This document shows, piece by piece, positions 25,620 through 36,618 of a stretch of 64,000 nt of DNA. The translations under genes and the position numbers were made by a program. The DNA is taken from positions 434,001-498,000 of the forward strand of contig CM082580.2 of the NCBI GenBank assembly GCA_040954595.2. Reading direction: 5' to 3'. Position 1 is the first letter of the stretch; the number at the start of each line of letters is the position of its first letter. This DNA is from Balanoglossus misakiensis. Taxonomy: Eukaryota > Hemichordata. Under the pieces are notes generated by a model. That model was not told the origin of the DNA. It worked only from the letters and a program-made list of their open reading frames with translations, and did no database searches.

Positions 25620-25810
25620 TCTACCGGAGTACCCCAGTCACTCCGAATTAAAACAACAGAACAAGGCCAATGTCACAGTGGTCAGGCAGTCTACCAGAGT
25701 TCCCCAGTCATTTTACCGGGGTTCCCCTGGATGTATCAATGTGGTTATATTAGGAGGTTATAGGAATATTAACGGGGTTCCCAAATCCATTACCAGTGTT
25801 CCCCGACCTT
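25620..25810 (+). repeat. Degenerate short repeat (TACCRGRGTTCCCC) before the UBE2J1-like exon
   Basis: Five loosely spaced variants of 'ctaccggagtaccccagtca' occur (about 25620, 25689, 25717, 25770 and 25789). They lie in the intron just upstream of the exon at 25845. No function is evident. Confidence 0.45.
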
Positions 25811-25844
25811 TGCAAAAACACTGTGTTCTTTTTATCCTCCACAG

Positions 25845-26419
25845 GAAGAGACAAAGAAAAGCATAGCAACCTCTGCTGATACTGCCACAACAAGCACAAG
25901 CACAAACACACCCCAGCCTGTAGCTTCTGCGAACCAACAACCCCCACCCTATCCAGCCGCATCATACCAGCAACACTTCCAGCAGATGTCATACCCGAAC
26001 CCATTCGTGTCTCAGTACGCTGCGTTTGCAGGAGCCGGACAGCCGCCACGACACAGAGATGCGGCATCGAACAACGACAACACCGTTCAACCGCCAGCCG
26101 ATGCAACACCCCAGGCAGATGTCAACACTCCCCTAGCACCAGAACCTGCAACTGCCAACACAGAAAACACCCCCAGAGAAATGCCAATGACAATGCTACC
26201 ACAGAGACAAACATACGACAAAGAAATGTCAGCCAGCAAGGGTATGAGCAACCCAGAAGAAGAAACGACACACTATCAAATCAGAATAATCGCCAGATAC
26301 GTCAGCAAGAAAATAGTAATTCTTTCGTGTTGATAGTGCTGTTGAGTCTAGCCTTAGCAGCTCTTATGTTGAGACGATTATTCATTACATACGAGTTTAA
26401 ATTTGATTATAATGTGTAG
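25845..26419 (+). CDS. UBE2J1: Terminal exon of UBE2J1-like ER-membrane ubiquitin-conjugating enzyme (frame-broken)
   Basis: UBE2J1 (Ubc6e) is a tail-anchored E2 that passes ubiquitin to substrates of ER-associated degradation; its catalytic domain faces the cytosol. Here only the last exon is seen. A polypyrimidine tract and CCTCCACAG precede 25845. The frame then runs through a Pro/Gln/Thr-rich linker (QQPPPYPAASYQQHFQQMSY), as expected between the catalytic domain and the anchor. The C terminus is FVLIVLLSLALAALMLRRLF followed by ITYEFKFDYNV and TAG at 26417-26419. This matches the vertebrate UBE2J1 tail in its LALAAL core, the RR flank and the E--FD ending. The anchor lies in another frame (+2) than the linker. 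The linker frame ends at TGA 26331-26333 without an anchor, so an indel lies upstream of about 26280. Catalytic-domain exons were not found in the window. An AATAAA occurs at 26955. The alternative is a pseudogene. Confidence 0.8.
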
Positions 26420-27044
26420 TTTATGAAAATATTTAATTAATTCACAACTGATGACAGGTCAAATGTTATTATTTTCCTCGAGTTTTCATACACATCTGGA
26501 ATGTTGTCTATATCTTAACAAAAACTATTGTTTAAAAGTCCTGGTGAAAAATCAAGCCAGCCATTATTTATTGTATTGAAATAGATGGGGGGAGGCACAA
26601 TGAAAATGGCATATGTTTAGCCTATAGATTTCTGGAAACCACTGGTGAACTCGCTGATAGTACTGAGCAATCTGAATGATATGAACATAGTGGTTATTTG
26701 GTTGTAGATACAAGACCTCTCTGCAAAATTTTCCTCAAAGAGGTTTTAAATCCGTAACCAAATATAAGCGCACACCATTTATAATGTCATTATATATAAT
26801 ATGATTTTGTGTGATAAAAAATCTGATGTTTGGATTTTAAGTATTACATGCCAGAAAGGCCTCGTTGCTCACTGCTCATGAAAATGCCACTTGTACAAAC
26901 ATGTTCTAGAATTTCTTAAGTAGAGCGCCCTGATGCCCATGACCAATCCAAGTTAATAAATTGTGTTCTATTCAGATGCATTCTCTTTTGTGTATTTTAT
27001 TTCAGTTATTTACTGTTCAGGTCTTCTAGTAGAGAATGTTATGA
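26420..27044 (+). other. Probable 3' UTR and intergenic DNA
   Basis: AT-rich, without an open frame or recognised repeat. A polyadenylation-type AATAAA at 26955-26960 could serve the upstream exon. Confidence 0.4.
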
Positions 27045-27235
27045 CAGAACCCCATGGCTCGATCGTGCAAGCACGGCGTAACGGTAGTATTTGCATCGAG
27101 TGTCTGGCGGTGTATTCTTGTGCCCGTCCCCCGCACTCGCTGTCGCTCGTGCGGGGGGCAGCAAGAATACACCGCCAGCACGAGTGCAAATACTACCGGT
27201 ACGCCGTGCTTGCACGATTGAGCCATGGGGTTCTG
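27045..27235. repeat. Long hairpin, ~75-bp arms
   Basis: CAGAACCCCATGGCTCGATC... returns inverted as ...GATTGAGCCATGGGGTTCTG, with only a few mismatches over about 75 bases. The loop is short and GC-rich (CGTCCCCCGCACTCGCTGTC). It includes ACGCCGTGCTTGCAC and GGTGTATTCTTG as paired arms. It looks like a foldback MITE or the remains of an inverted duplication. Confidence 0.9.
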
Positions 27236-27445
27236 TTTTTATTACATATGTTCATCCCATTTTGAAAAAAAGACCGAAAATGAAAGAAATGAGACCGCGG
27301 AATGATATTGCTTGTTTCGTGAACAGGCCACTCATTTGCATACAGGTATAGCATAATGTTTTTGGTATTGCACTGAGTGCAAATACCGATGTTACGCGCG
27401 CGCTCGGTGCAAGTAATCGACGGTACATATGTAATAAAAACCCTT
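27225..27445. repeat. Inverted repeat overlapping the 27045 hairpin
   Basis: GTTTTTATTACATATGT (27233-27250) and its complement ACATATGTAATAAAAAC (27425-27441) enclose about 175 bp. The right side also repeats GTGCAAATACC from the hairpin arm. This suggests nested or rearranged copies of one palindromic element. Confidence 0.5.
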
Positions 27446-27539
27446 GCTTCAACCAATTACAGAGCTTCAATCAGACCAAGTAAACCCTGGTATTATAAAT
27501 TTATGATCTATGTTATACAGGTATAGGACATTTTGTCTT

Positions 27540-27890
27540 TCACCATGTTTACACTGGGTAAAATGAGAAACATTTCAGATACCAGGTTCAGGCAGGGAAA
27601 AATTTGAGACACTATTTGCCTATGGTAAACACAGAGCATTAATCCTTTGAGTCGTTTGTGTCCACACACACAAAGTTTATGTATAGGCACTGCGAGGCTC
27701 GGCCCCATAGACAATGGGTTGCGAAGAGGTGTTAATCATTACACCGGATCAGGTCTGGCTGGCAAAACCGTCTCAAATCTGAAACGTTCCAGGAAGACTT
27801 TAATTGTTCACAAAGTATTTTTTATGTCAATGTTTGAGTTGAGATGTTTCAGAAAACTTTCAATGGTCCCTATGTGAATGCCCTATTTTT
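27540..27890 (-). repeat. Interspersed repeat R4, rearranged copy 2
   Basis: 27540-27645 is the complement of 23692-23770; 27765-27870 matches 23755-23850 in the direct sense. The two halves flank about 120 bp of other sequence. Confidence 0.55.
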
Positions 27891-27899
27891 AGTTCCTTT

Positions 27900-28940
27900 G
27901 TGTTGTATGTACAAACACATACAAGTTTCAGCTTTAGGGATCAGTCAGAGCATATTATCAAGCAGTCTGTCTATCGGTTGCTATGTGTGTGTGTGTCTCA
28001 TCTCCACAAAAAATATGTAGCACTACATGTACTTCATGAATCACAATATACACACAGTGACTGGCTGTGAGGGTAACATGTGGATGACATGATGGTGTTA
28101 TAATGCTATTAAGTGCAAATGTAAAACCTGGACTACAGGCAAGATTTTTGAAAGGACGGTAAATGTTGATGCAAAGAATGTTTGAGTCAGCCTATGCACG
28201 TGAACTCAAATATACAGAAAAATTTACAAATCTTAAAGTAACATTTTCGTATGGAATTGTGTACTTTTGAAAATCATTTCAAAATCATGTTATAGACTTG
28301 TTGAAAGACTGTTGACTACATCTGATTAAAAAGAAACATGAAATTCAAGCAATAACCAGTTTTTTACTTCTCTCTTGTACATAATCATCATGACATGATC
28401 AATAGGTCATTGTCATGATCCCTATGTGACTTCTTGACTTGCATATTCATTGGAATGAATCCTCTATTTTGAATTAAAACTCTGTAAGTGCCAATAATAT
28501 TCACTAATTTGAATTCCCATTTTGATCTATTTTTTGAAAAACTTTTCGCCATGTATAGCTCGCACTATTTCTACAAAACAGGGACAAATTGGCTGAATTT
28601 CCAATGTTGTGTTAACTGTTTTATTAATCATGAGGAAAAAGCGCCGGGCTTATAACTTCCACGGGCGCGCCCAACATTATTTGGGCGATACCATTTTGTG
28701 GTAGGTGTCACTGGCAAACATGCACCGGACTTCTGATTTATATACTACATGTACTAGGGTCTCACTTGTTGCAACAGTGTTAAAGAAATCAAACGGTTTT
28801 GTTTTGGCCGGTAAACACCGATGGATTCACTCTTAAGTCCATCGTGCATCCAAACGCAGTCGAGTCAGTTTGGTCATTGTTTATGCGACAGTAAATGCCA
28901 AATGTGACAGAAGCATCATATTAAATGAGATAGAATACAC
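27900..28940. other. AT-rich unique DNA, no gene recognised
   Basis: It contains a short (GT)n run at about 27984 and scattered AT-rich sequence. No exon or known repeat is visible on either strand. Confidence 0.5.
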
Positions 28941-28992
28941 AAACAAACAAAGATACGAATAAACAAACAGGCAAACAAACAAACAAACAACC
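28938..28992. repeat. (CAAA)n simple repeat
   Basis: An interrupted run of CAAA/CAAACAAA lies immediately left of the MITE at 28996. Confidence 0.85.
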
Positions 28993-28995
28993 ATG

Positions 28996-29251
28996 AAGGA
29001 CTGTTCAGAATTTACTTCCAAGTTGGGGATGGAGGATTTTTTATTTTCCTGGTGATTTTTTCCCATGGTCTCCCCTAGTAAATTGTGGAGGAAATATGTG
29101 GTCCCCCCTTAAATTTCCTGGGGATTTTCCATGGTCCCCCTATTGTGACTTTTATGTCTAGTCTCCCCTAATTTGTCTTGGAGAAAATGGGTGGTCCCCC
29201 CCCCCTCTGAAAATTCTCCGCCCCCTGGAAGTAAATTCTGAACAGTCCCTT
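28996..29251. mobile_element. Short MITE with ~26-bp terminal inverted repeats
   Basis: The left end AAGGACTGTTCAGAATTTAC and the right end, as complement AAGGGACTGTTCAGAATTTA, match over 26 bases apart from one missing G. The 256-bp body is a run of GGTCCCC/GGAGGA-rich imperfect repeats without coding capacity. No clear target duplication is seen, perhaps because the left side lies in the CAAA repeat. Confidence 0.8.
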
Positions 29252-29361
29252 ATTAAAGCCAACAGCTAGCACCCTGGCTTCTCTGCCAGAGGAGCGATAA
29301 CATCGACAAAATGCAGATACACAAGAAATGAGCACTTTATTCCACAAGTGAAGTAGTCTGT

Positions 29362-29432
29362 TCCCTGCCCCATTCCCACCGCTGGCTGCGCCCTTGAGCG
29401 TAGCGCCGATGGCAGTGGGAATGGGGCAGGGG
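29362..29432. repeat. GC-rich hairpin
   Basis: TCCCTGCCCCATTCCCAC and GTGGGAATGGGGCAGGGGA pair across a loop that itself contains CTGCGCCC/GAGCG. It lies 16 bp left of the foldback element at 29448. Confidence 0.75.
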
Positions 29433-29447
29433 ACCTAGTCCAGGAGC

Positions 29448-32400
29448 TAGATGCCGTTAATCAGAATTTTTGGTAAGGAAGGTTTGAGAGTTCCATTCTA
29501 TGTAAAAAATGGTGCTGATTCCAAAAATGTCAGTCTTATTGACCCCACTCAAGACAAAATTGCCATTTTGGCCATTTTTAACCCAAAAATGGTGTTTTTT
29601 TAGAAAACACAAAAAACACACTGTTTTCGTCACATTCTAAGATCTGATGACATATGATATGCCTATTCTATGTAAAATTTGGTGAATATTACGAAAAAAA
29701 TAGTTCGATTGACCCAATACAACAGAAAATTGCCTTTTTGACCATTTTTTGCCAAAAAAACGTCATTTTTAGAAAAAAATTAAAAAACACGGTTTTCTTC
29801 ATAATAGTTGATCTGGTGATATATGGAAAGTCAATTCTATGTTAAAAGTGGTGACTTTAAAAAAAAAAGCAGTCTTTTTGACCTCAATCAATACAAAAAT
29901 GCCATTTTTGGCCACTTTTTGAGGTCAAAAAAGGTCATTTTTACAAAAAAACTAAAAATAAATTGTGTTTTTCATATTCAGAGATCATTGGATATATGAA
30001 GTGTCCATTCTATGTAAAAAACGGTGCTGATTTCAGAAATAGCAGTCTTATTGACCCTACTCAAGAAAAAAAATGCCATTTTTGCCACTTTTTGCCCCAA
30101 AACGTCATTTTTAGAAAACACTCAAAATTTATATATTTTCTTCACTTATATGCCCATCCTATGTAAAACTTGGTGATTATTCCAAAAAAGCAGATTTATT
30201 GACCCAACCTAATGCAAAAATGCCCTTTTGGAAAGTTATTACCCAAAAAGGCCGTTTTTAGAAAAAAAAATTAAAAACAAACTTTTCTTCATAAAGCTCA
30301 GAGATCATGTGATATATGAAGTGTTCAACCTATGTAAAAAATGGTGCTAATTCCAGAAATAGCAGTCTTATTGATCCTACTCAAGAAAAAATGCCATTTT
30401 TGCCACTTTTTGCCCCAAAAACGTCATTTTCAGAAAACACTCAAAATTTATATATTTTCTTCACTTTCGGAGATCTGATAATGTATTATATGCCCACTTT
30501 ATGTGAAAAATTTCCAAAAAAGCAGTTTTATTGATGCCACCCAAGATAAAAGTGCCCTTTGGCAAGTTTTTGCCCAAAAAGTGTCATTTCTAGAAAACAC
30601 CCAAAACTTTTATATTTTCTTCACTTTCGGAGATGATGATGTATTATGTACCCACTCTATGTGAAAAAATTCAAAAAAAAATTACTAGCGCCACTCAAGA
30701 AAACAGTGCTTTTTTGACAAGTTTTTGCCCAAAAAGCCACTTTTCGAAAATCATTATAAACAAACTGTTTGATTCTTATTTGGAGATTCTATGATGTGTG
30801 AAAAGTACATTTATTGTAAAATAGGTGTTGATTCCAGAAATGCAGTCTTAATGACCTCAACCATGACGAAATCACCTTTTTGGCTAAGTTTTGCACAAAA
30901 TTGTTATTTTTAAGAATATATTAATAAGCATTCTCTTTTCTTCACTTTCGGTGATCTTATTATAAATAAAAGCCCATTCTATATTGAAACGTGGTTACTG
31001 TTCCAAAAACGGAAGTCTTACTTACCCTATTCAATTGAAATTTGTAATTTCGGCCACTTTTTTGGTCAAAAATGTTCATTAAAAACAAACAAACTAAAGA
31101 CAAATTGTTTTCTCCATATTCAGAGATCTGATCATGTATGAAAAGTCCATTCTGTGTAAAATTTGGTGACTATTCCAAAAACGGCACTCTGGTTGTCAAA
31201 ATTGCCTTTTTTGCTATTTGTAGCCAAAAATAGATCTACTCAAGAAAAAATTATCATTTTAGCCATTTTGTACCGAAAAAATGTTTGTATTTGGAGTTTT
31301 TGCAAAATTAGCCCAAGTTGAACTCATAATGATGATGAAACAGCGTCGAGAGGAAAAGAAGTTACGAATGGAACAAAACTCGCGTCAATGAATGTAAACA
31401 CGCCGCCCGGGACCAAGCTCTAAACATGATACAGATGACAAAAGAAAGGCATTGCACATTGCCCAAATATTCCCATACAGCAGTTCCAAATTAAAACGTC
31501 AAGGGTTTTATGTTTATTTAGTTTAAACCCACATTTTCCCTGCTGCGTGCTAGTTCAGGGGCCAGTTTTAGCAGTGCTCTATTGAGTATTCTAGCATCGT
31601 TGCACTCCTGTCCAATCAGTATGATATAAATTATAATATAATTTCTGATTTTGTATTCAGATTGAAGAGAATAAATTTCAACACTCTCTCCCGAGCTGGC
31701 ATATCTGAACCTAAATATTCCACACCACGCATAATCGACTTATAGTAGACAGTGCGTATACATGGATCATCTTATTGTTAAGTTCAGTTTTGGGCTAAAT
31801 TTGCCAAATTGTGGCAACCCTGTCTTTCAATATCATCAATTTAATTGACATTATATGGTTATGGCGTTTTAAATATGCATATACAACATCAGAACACAAA
31901 AGGCAAAAACATCAATTATATTTGTTTTCTGAAAATGCCTATTGTTGACCAAAAGATGGCTAAATGGCAATTTTGTACTGAGCGGGGTGTCTCAATAAGA
32001 CCATTGTGCTGGTATCAGCATATTTTTTGCACACACACACACAAAAAAAACGAATTTACATACATCACAAGGGCTCTGAATATTAAGGAATAAGTTTGTA
32101 TTTATTTTTTCTAACAGTTACCTTTTTGAGCAAAGAGGCCAAAATGATATTTTTTTCCCTCAGTGGGGTCAGTAAGAGTGGGTTTTTTAGTACTTTTATT
32201 TATCATTTGATCACCAATGGGAAGAAAATGGCATAATTTTCGTATTTTCTAGAAATGACACTTTTTGGGCAAAAACTTGCCAAAAAGGCACTTTTATCTT
32301 GAGTGGCATCAATAAAACTGCTTTTTTGGAAATTTTTCACATACAGTGGGCATATAATTCATTATCAGATCTCCGAAAGTGAAGAAAATATATAAATTTT

Positions 32401-33411
32401 GAGTGTTTTCTGAAAATGACGTTTTGGGGGCAAAAAGTGGCAAAATGGCATTTTTTCTTGAGTAGGATCAATAAGACTGCTATTTCTGGAATCAGCACCA
32501 TTTTTTACATAGGATGAACATTTCATATATCACATGATCTCTGAGCTTTATGAAGAAAAGTTTGTTTTTAAATTTTTTTCTAAAAATGGCCTTTTTGGGC
32601 AAAAACTTTCCAAAAGGGCATTTTTGCATTAGGTTGGGTCAATAAATCTGCTTTTTTCGAATAATCACCAGATTTTACATAGGGTGGGCATATAATACAT
32701 TATCAGATCTCCGAAAGTGAAGAAAATATATAAATTTTGTGTGTTTTCTGAAAATGACGTTTTGGGGCAAAAAGTGGCAAAAATGGCATTTTTTCTTGAG
32801 TAGGGTCAATAAGACTGCTATTTCTGGAATCAGCACCATTTTTTACATAGAATGGACATTTCATATATCCAATGATCTCTGAATATGATAAACACAATTT
32901 ATTTTTAGTTTTTTTGTAAAAATGACCTTTTTTGACCACAAAAAGTGGCCAAAAATGGCATTTTTGTATTGATTGAGGTCAAAAAGACTGCTTTATTTTT
33001 TAAAGTCACCACTTTTAACATAGAATTGACTTTCCATATATCACCAGATCAATCATTATGAAGAAAACCGTGTGTTTTATTTTTTTTCTAAAAATGACGT
33101 TTTTGGGGCAAAAATTGGTCAAAAAGGCAATTTTCTGTTGTTTTGGGTCAATCGAACTACTTTTTTCGTAATATTCACCAAATTTTACATAGAATAAGCA
33201 TATCATATGTTATCAGATCTCAGAATGTGACGAAAACAATGTGTTTTTAGTGTTTTCTAAAAAAGACCATTTTGGGGTTAAAAATGGCCAAAATGGCAAT
33301 TTTGTCTTGAGTGGGGTTAATAAGACTGACTTTTTTGGAATGAGCACCATTTTTTACATAGAATGGACTTCTCAAACCTTCCTTACCAAAAATTCTGATT
33401 AACGGCACCTA
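29448..33411. mobile_element. ~4-kb foldback element with arms made of ~170-bp tandem repeats
   Basis: Outermost ends are TAGATGCCGTTAATCAG (29448) and its near-complement CTGATTAACGGCACCTA (ending 33411). From there inward the two sides are about 95% complementary for roughly 1.15 kb (29448-30600 against 32260-33411). Each arm is a tandem series: 'TCTATGTAAAAAATGGTGCTGATTCC ... TTATTGACCC ... TGCCATTTT ... GTTTTTAGAAAACAC ... GAGATCTGAT' recurs at about 29496, 29664, 29836, 30009, 30159, 30331 and 30499. Decayed units continue to about 31150. The centre (about 31300-32100) is non-repetitive with no transposase frame. The architecture matches foldback (FB/TU/Galileo-like) transposons. No target-site duplication is evident. 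Confidence 0.88.
31510..31625 (+). repeat. Repeat R5, copy inside the foldback loop
   Basis: TTTCCCTGCTGCGTGCTAGT, then GTTCAGGGGCCAGTTTTAGC, then AGTGCTCTATTGAGTA and TGTCCAATCAG recur at 35063-35175. Similarity covers about 110 bp. Confidence 0.75.
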
Positions 33412-33439
33412 TCTCATAGTGTAACCAGACTACAAGTGA

Positions 33440-33712
33440 AGAACCCCAGTAACAGACGTAACGAACAAACAAACTACATGTACTAACAACAAAGCAAGAA
33501 AAGTGTCAAGCGTCGTCAAAGAAAACGAAATAGTTCTAGCATGGTTGGTAAAAGTTATTGGTAGAAAACGAATAGGGCCTTCTACAAATGACGTCTCAGA
33601 CCCGCAAACGCCACCAGAACACAAAACACATGCACAGAACAGTTTAAGCCGGTTGTTGTATGGAGCAGCAATAATCTGCGGTTGGGCCGTCGTAGATTTT
33701 CGCTGGTGGTGA
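33440..33712 (+). CDS. Candidate 3' exon, unknown short protein end
   Basis: An open frame from about 33440 to TGA 33710-33712 ends in a hydrophobic stretch and aromatic tail (LLYGAAIICGWAVVDFRWW). AATAAATAAA follows two bases after the stop, as expected at the end of a transcript. Upstream it is Asn/Thr/Lys-rich and could be chance. I recognise no family, no ATG begins it, and no partner exon is seen. It starts about 30 bp right of the foldback element. Confidence 0.25.
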   Translation, partial: RTPVTDVTNKQTTCTNNKARKVSSVVKENEIVLAWLVKVIGRKRIGPSTNDVSDPQTPPEHKTHAQNSLSRLLYGAAIICGWAVVDFRWW

Positions 33713-33719
33713 AAATAAA

Positions 33720-35060
33720 TAAAACACGATCGATGTTCGATTTATTCCAGATCACATGCGTTTACGGCCAGAAGAGAGCATAAAAGTCTTCAAATGACCA
33801 TGTGGTGGCGCACTTTTTCCGATTGGCTGTATTTCAATTTGTTCGTGGTAAATTAATTTTGTGGAGGTGACCGGCACTGAAGCTCTTAGCTAGGATGAGG
33901 TGGGATGGAAAAATGCCCCATTTGACTCATTTTAGCTGTTTTAAAATATACGACTATTTATAGACAAAAGGAAAATAAAACAAGCGCAAAAACATACCAA
34001 ACCTAGTTTTATTAATTACAAAAAAAATTGCTGAGTAAAGGTTTTCATGTGGGCATTCACTTTGAACTTGCTAAATTACTTTAAAGAGACAAAGTCGCTC
34101 TCTCTTTGTCCTTTTGCGATGATGGAATGCTTGCTTGAAGTCTCTCGTGCAATAAATGATGTCGATTCATACATGTATGGATGGTGTATAGGTGGTCGGA
34201 ATTTACATGTCTTTGCCACGTCCAAACCAAAAACACATAAAATCAAACTTTGGGTCATGAAATCGAGTTTTGTTACAGTCTAGAATTTCATGCCACCCCT
34301 TTTGGTCATATTATTCTTGGTAGGCAAAAGTGACAAGTAGTCAAGTTTCAACACAGGCAACATTTTTACAAACAAACCACAAAGAAGACATCAAAAGGGA
34401 GAGAATTATAGAATGGTCAATGTGTGAATAGTTAAGATACGTAAAGTGGCCGGGTTCAACATAACATTAACTCATCGACTTCATATCGTCTTCATGCCAT
34501 GGTTTTGCCTGCCCTGAAAAATCTTGTCGTTGCAGAAGTGGTTTTGACAGAAAGAATTTAGTCTTCCGGGATGTTTGTGATTATTTGAACACCAGACAAT
34601 ACAATGCAACCTTGACTTCCAAAATACTTACCGGCATTGCATTATCTTACCATGGTTAGGCCTACAGAGAACAAATTTTCAACAATATTTTCTGAGTTAC
34701 CGCTGATATTTGTTTTGTAGTATGGATATTAAATTATACATCCCGATACAAAACAGAATGTTATAGAATCCTTCCTGAGTGATATTGAAAAAATTACCGG
34801 AATGCTATAGCCTAATCTATGGTTAGGGTTATTGCTATTATTTTATATCAGTAATCGACTTTGTGTATATCAATGTCATTTTCATAACGAAAATGAACTC
34901 GAGTCTAATGTAAACGTTACGAATTGATCGAAAGGCGCTCTGATGAATGTTAACACGAGTGCGCAATGACAAGACATGCATCGTGCATGACAGTGACAAC
35001 AGTTCCATTAGAGCAGTTAAAAAATAAACCGGCCGTCCGTAAATTTATCAGCTATATTTT
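33720..35060. other. Unique AT-rich DNA, no gene recognised
   Basis: Apart from the MITE end at 34079 I see only short overlapping frames without motifs. Confidence 0.5.
34079..34113 (+). mobile_element. Isolated end of a family M1 TTAA MITE
   Basis: TTAAAGAGACAAAGTCGCTC then TCTCTTTGTCCTTTT resembles the M1 terminus TTAAAGGGACAAAGTCTCTC. No partner end is nearby, so this is a solo or truncated copy. Confidence 0.5.
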
Positions 35061-35062
35061 TT

Positions 35063-35175
35063 TTTATTTAGTCAAGTTTTCCCTGTTGCATGCTATTAGT
35101 TCAGGGGCCAGTTTTAGCAGTGCTCTATTGAGTACTTTCGTATCGATGGATTGATCTCTCGTCCAATCAGAATGG
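35063..35175 (+). repeat. Repeat R5, second copy
   Basis: Matches 31510-31625 in the loop of the foldback element (CAGGGGCCAGTTTTAGCAGT, CTCTATTGAGTA, CGTCCAATCAG). Confidence 0.75.
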
Positions 35176-35701
35176 CGGATGGTAGCATGATCCGACATAT
35201 TGCGTATTACAATAGGGCTTCCTCATACAGGTCAGAACAGAGAGGTCATTCCTTTTATTTCAGGACGTCTCAGCTCCTTTGTCTTTTCTGTTATTTTTTG
35301 ACAAATGCGGATTGACGTTCCATTTCCAATTGGCGATAATTATATTTATTTGTATTTCATTGCATAAGCGCTTGCTAGTCGTTTTTTAGCAATTTTTTTT
35401 GTAGTACAAAAACACTGAAGAAAACGAAATATTTTATTCATTCGCACTTCCAAAGAACACCGTGACATAATTCCTCAATTTGCATTTCAGTGTGTGTGTC
35501 TGGTGTGTCTGCATTGACGTGAGGCGCATTCTCCACCCGCACACATACGTTGCATTGCATTCTTTGACTAATTAGTGTTACGTCATGTTGAAGCAGGATT
35601 CTGATTGAGTAGTAAGTAAGTTGCATAATTGACGCACAGCTGGTGCCTCGTTCTCGTACCGCTGACCATTGCATTTGAAAAATCATTGCAGCTTTGACGT
35701 T

Positions 35702-35740
35702 CATCAAGCATGGAGGTCCCGGTCGCCTCCATGCTTGATG
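35702..35740. repeat. Perfect 15-bp hairpin
   Basis: CATCAAGCATGGAGG and CCTCCATGCTTGATG enclose a 9-base loop. Both arms are exact. No adjacent T run or gene explains it. Confidence 0.8.
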
Positions 35741-35999
35741 ATGTCGTTTCTCTGGTAAGCATGGCATTTAATGTTATTTTACAAGTACATGTACACTCCT
35801 TCTAGCAAAAACTGGTCGTGGTAGGGCGAGAGGGTCCCCCCAACATCGAAATTCTGACTTTGGGAAGCGTTACAGCACCAAACAGTAAACTCACAGTCGC
35901 ATGGAATTTGTGCGTTATATTACACCGTGCGAGTAAATTGTACGTCGTTCGTTGGCTCGAGTCAGCTTTGTTATTGTGGAGCAGGTGGTACCGTAACAC

Positions 36000-36415
36000 C
36001 ACAGGGGGCTCTCCCTAGGCGATTTTATTGTTTGTTTGTTGTTGTTGATTGGCATAATAAACAAATACATATTTCTTTATTAATAAATATGGTTTGTTGA
36101 CATGTAAGGGTTAGGTTATTAGGGTATATTTGACAGGTTATGGTATATTCAACGGTTAGAATTAGTGTTGGCATTTTTTCGATCCATGGCCGGCATCACC
36201 CCCCCAAACCCCCCCCCCCCCCACCCCCTGTGGCTTAGTGATGCCCGGGGCCGTGGATCGAAAAAAATGCCAACAGTAACCCTAACTGTTGAATATACCC
36301 TAACACTTACATGTCAACAAACCATATTTATTAATAATGAAATATGTATTTGTTTATTATGCCAATCAACAACAACAAACAAACAATAAAATCGCGGAGG
36401 GAGGAGCCCCCTGTG
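36000..36415. mobile_element. Palindromic 416-bp MITE with 7-bp target duplication
   Basis: The element is flanked by direct repeats GTAACAC at 35993-35999 and 36416-36422. It starts CACAGGGGGCTC and ends GAGCCCCCTGTG, and is self-complementary over about 190 bp per arm (TTTATTGTTTGTTTGTTG..., GCATAATAAACAAATACATA..., GTTGGCATTTTTTCGATCCA). The centre is C-rich with a run of 15-16 C. CA...TG ends with a 7-bp duplication recall 1360- and Galileo-type members of the P superfamily; that assignment is inference. Confidence 0.9.
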
Positions 36416-36618
36416 GTAACACACTACAGTATAACTTTTAAGGCAAAGCGATAGCGAATAAACTGACCAGGGTTGGTTTTGTTGTTGGGGAGATTTTTGG
36501 CACCATTGAGACTGTTATAAGCTACCAGTGGGAGCTATGGTATAGCCGTTAACACGCAGCCCTGCCACGCAGAGCTTCTATGACTGGTTACTAACTTCTA
36601 TGTCTATTTGATTCACAG

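Noticed and set aside
25845-26333. HERPUD-like reading of the Pro/Gln-rich exon
   Set aside because: The linker composition would fit, but the membrane segment with LALAAL, RR and the E--FD terminus fits UBE2J1 much better.
29654-33206. Short frames such as those reading YVKNGADSRNSSLIDPTQEK on both sides
   Set aside because: They are translations of the tandem units in the arms of the foldback element.
35702-35740. Hairpin as a transcription terminator
   Set aside because: Intrinsic terminators of this kind are bacterial; there is no T run and the genome is animal.
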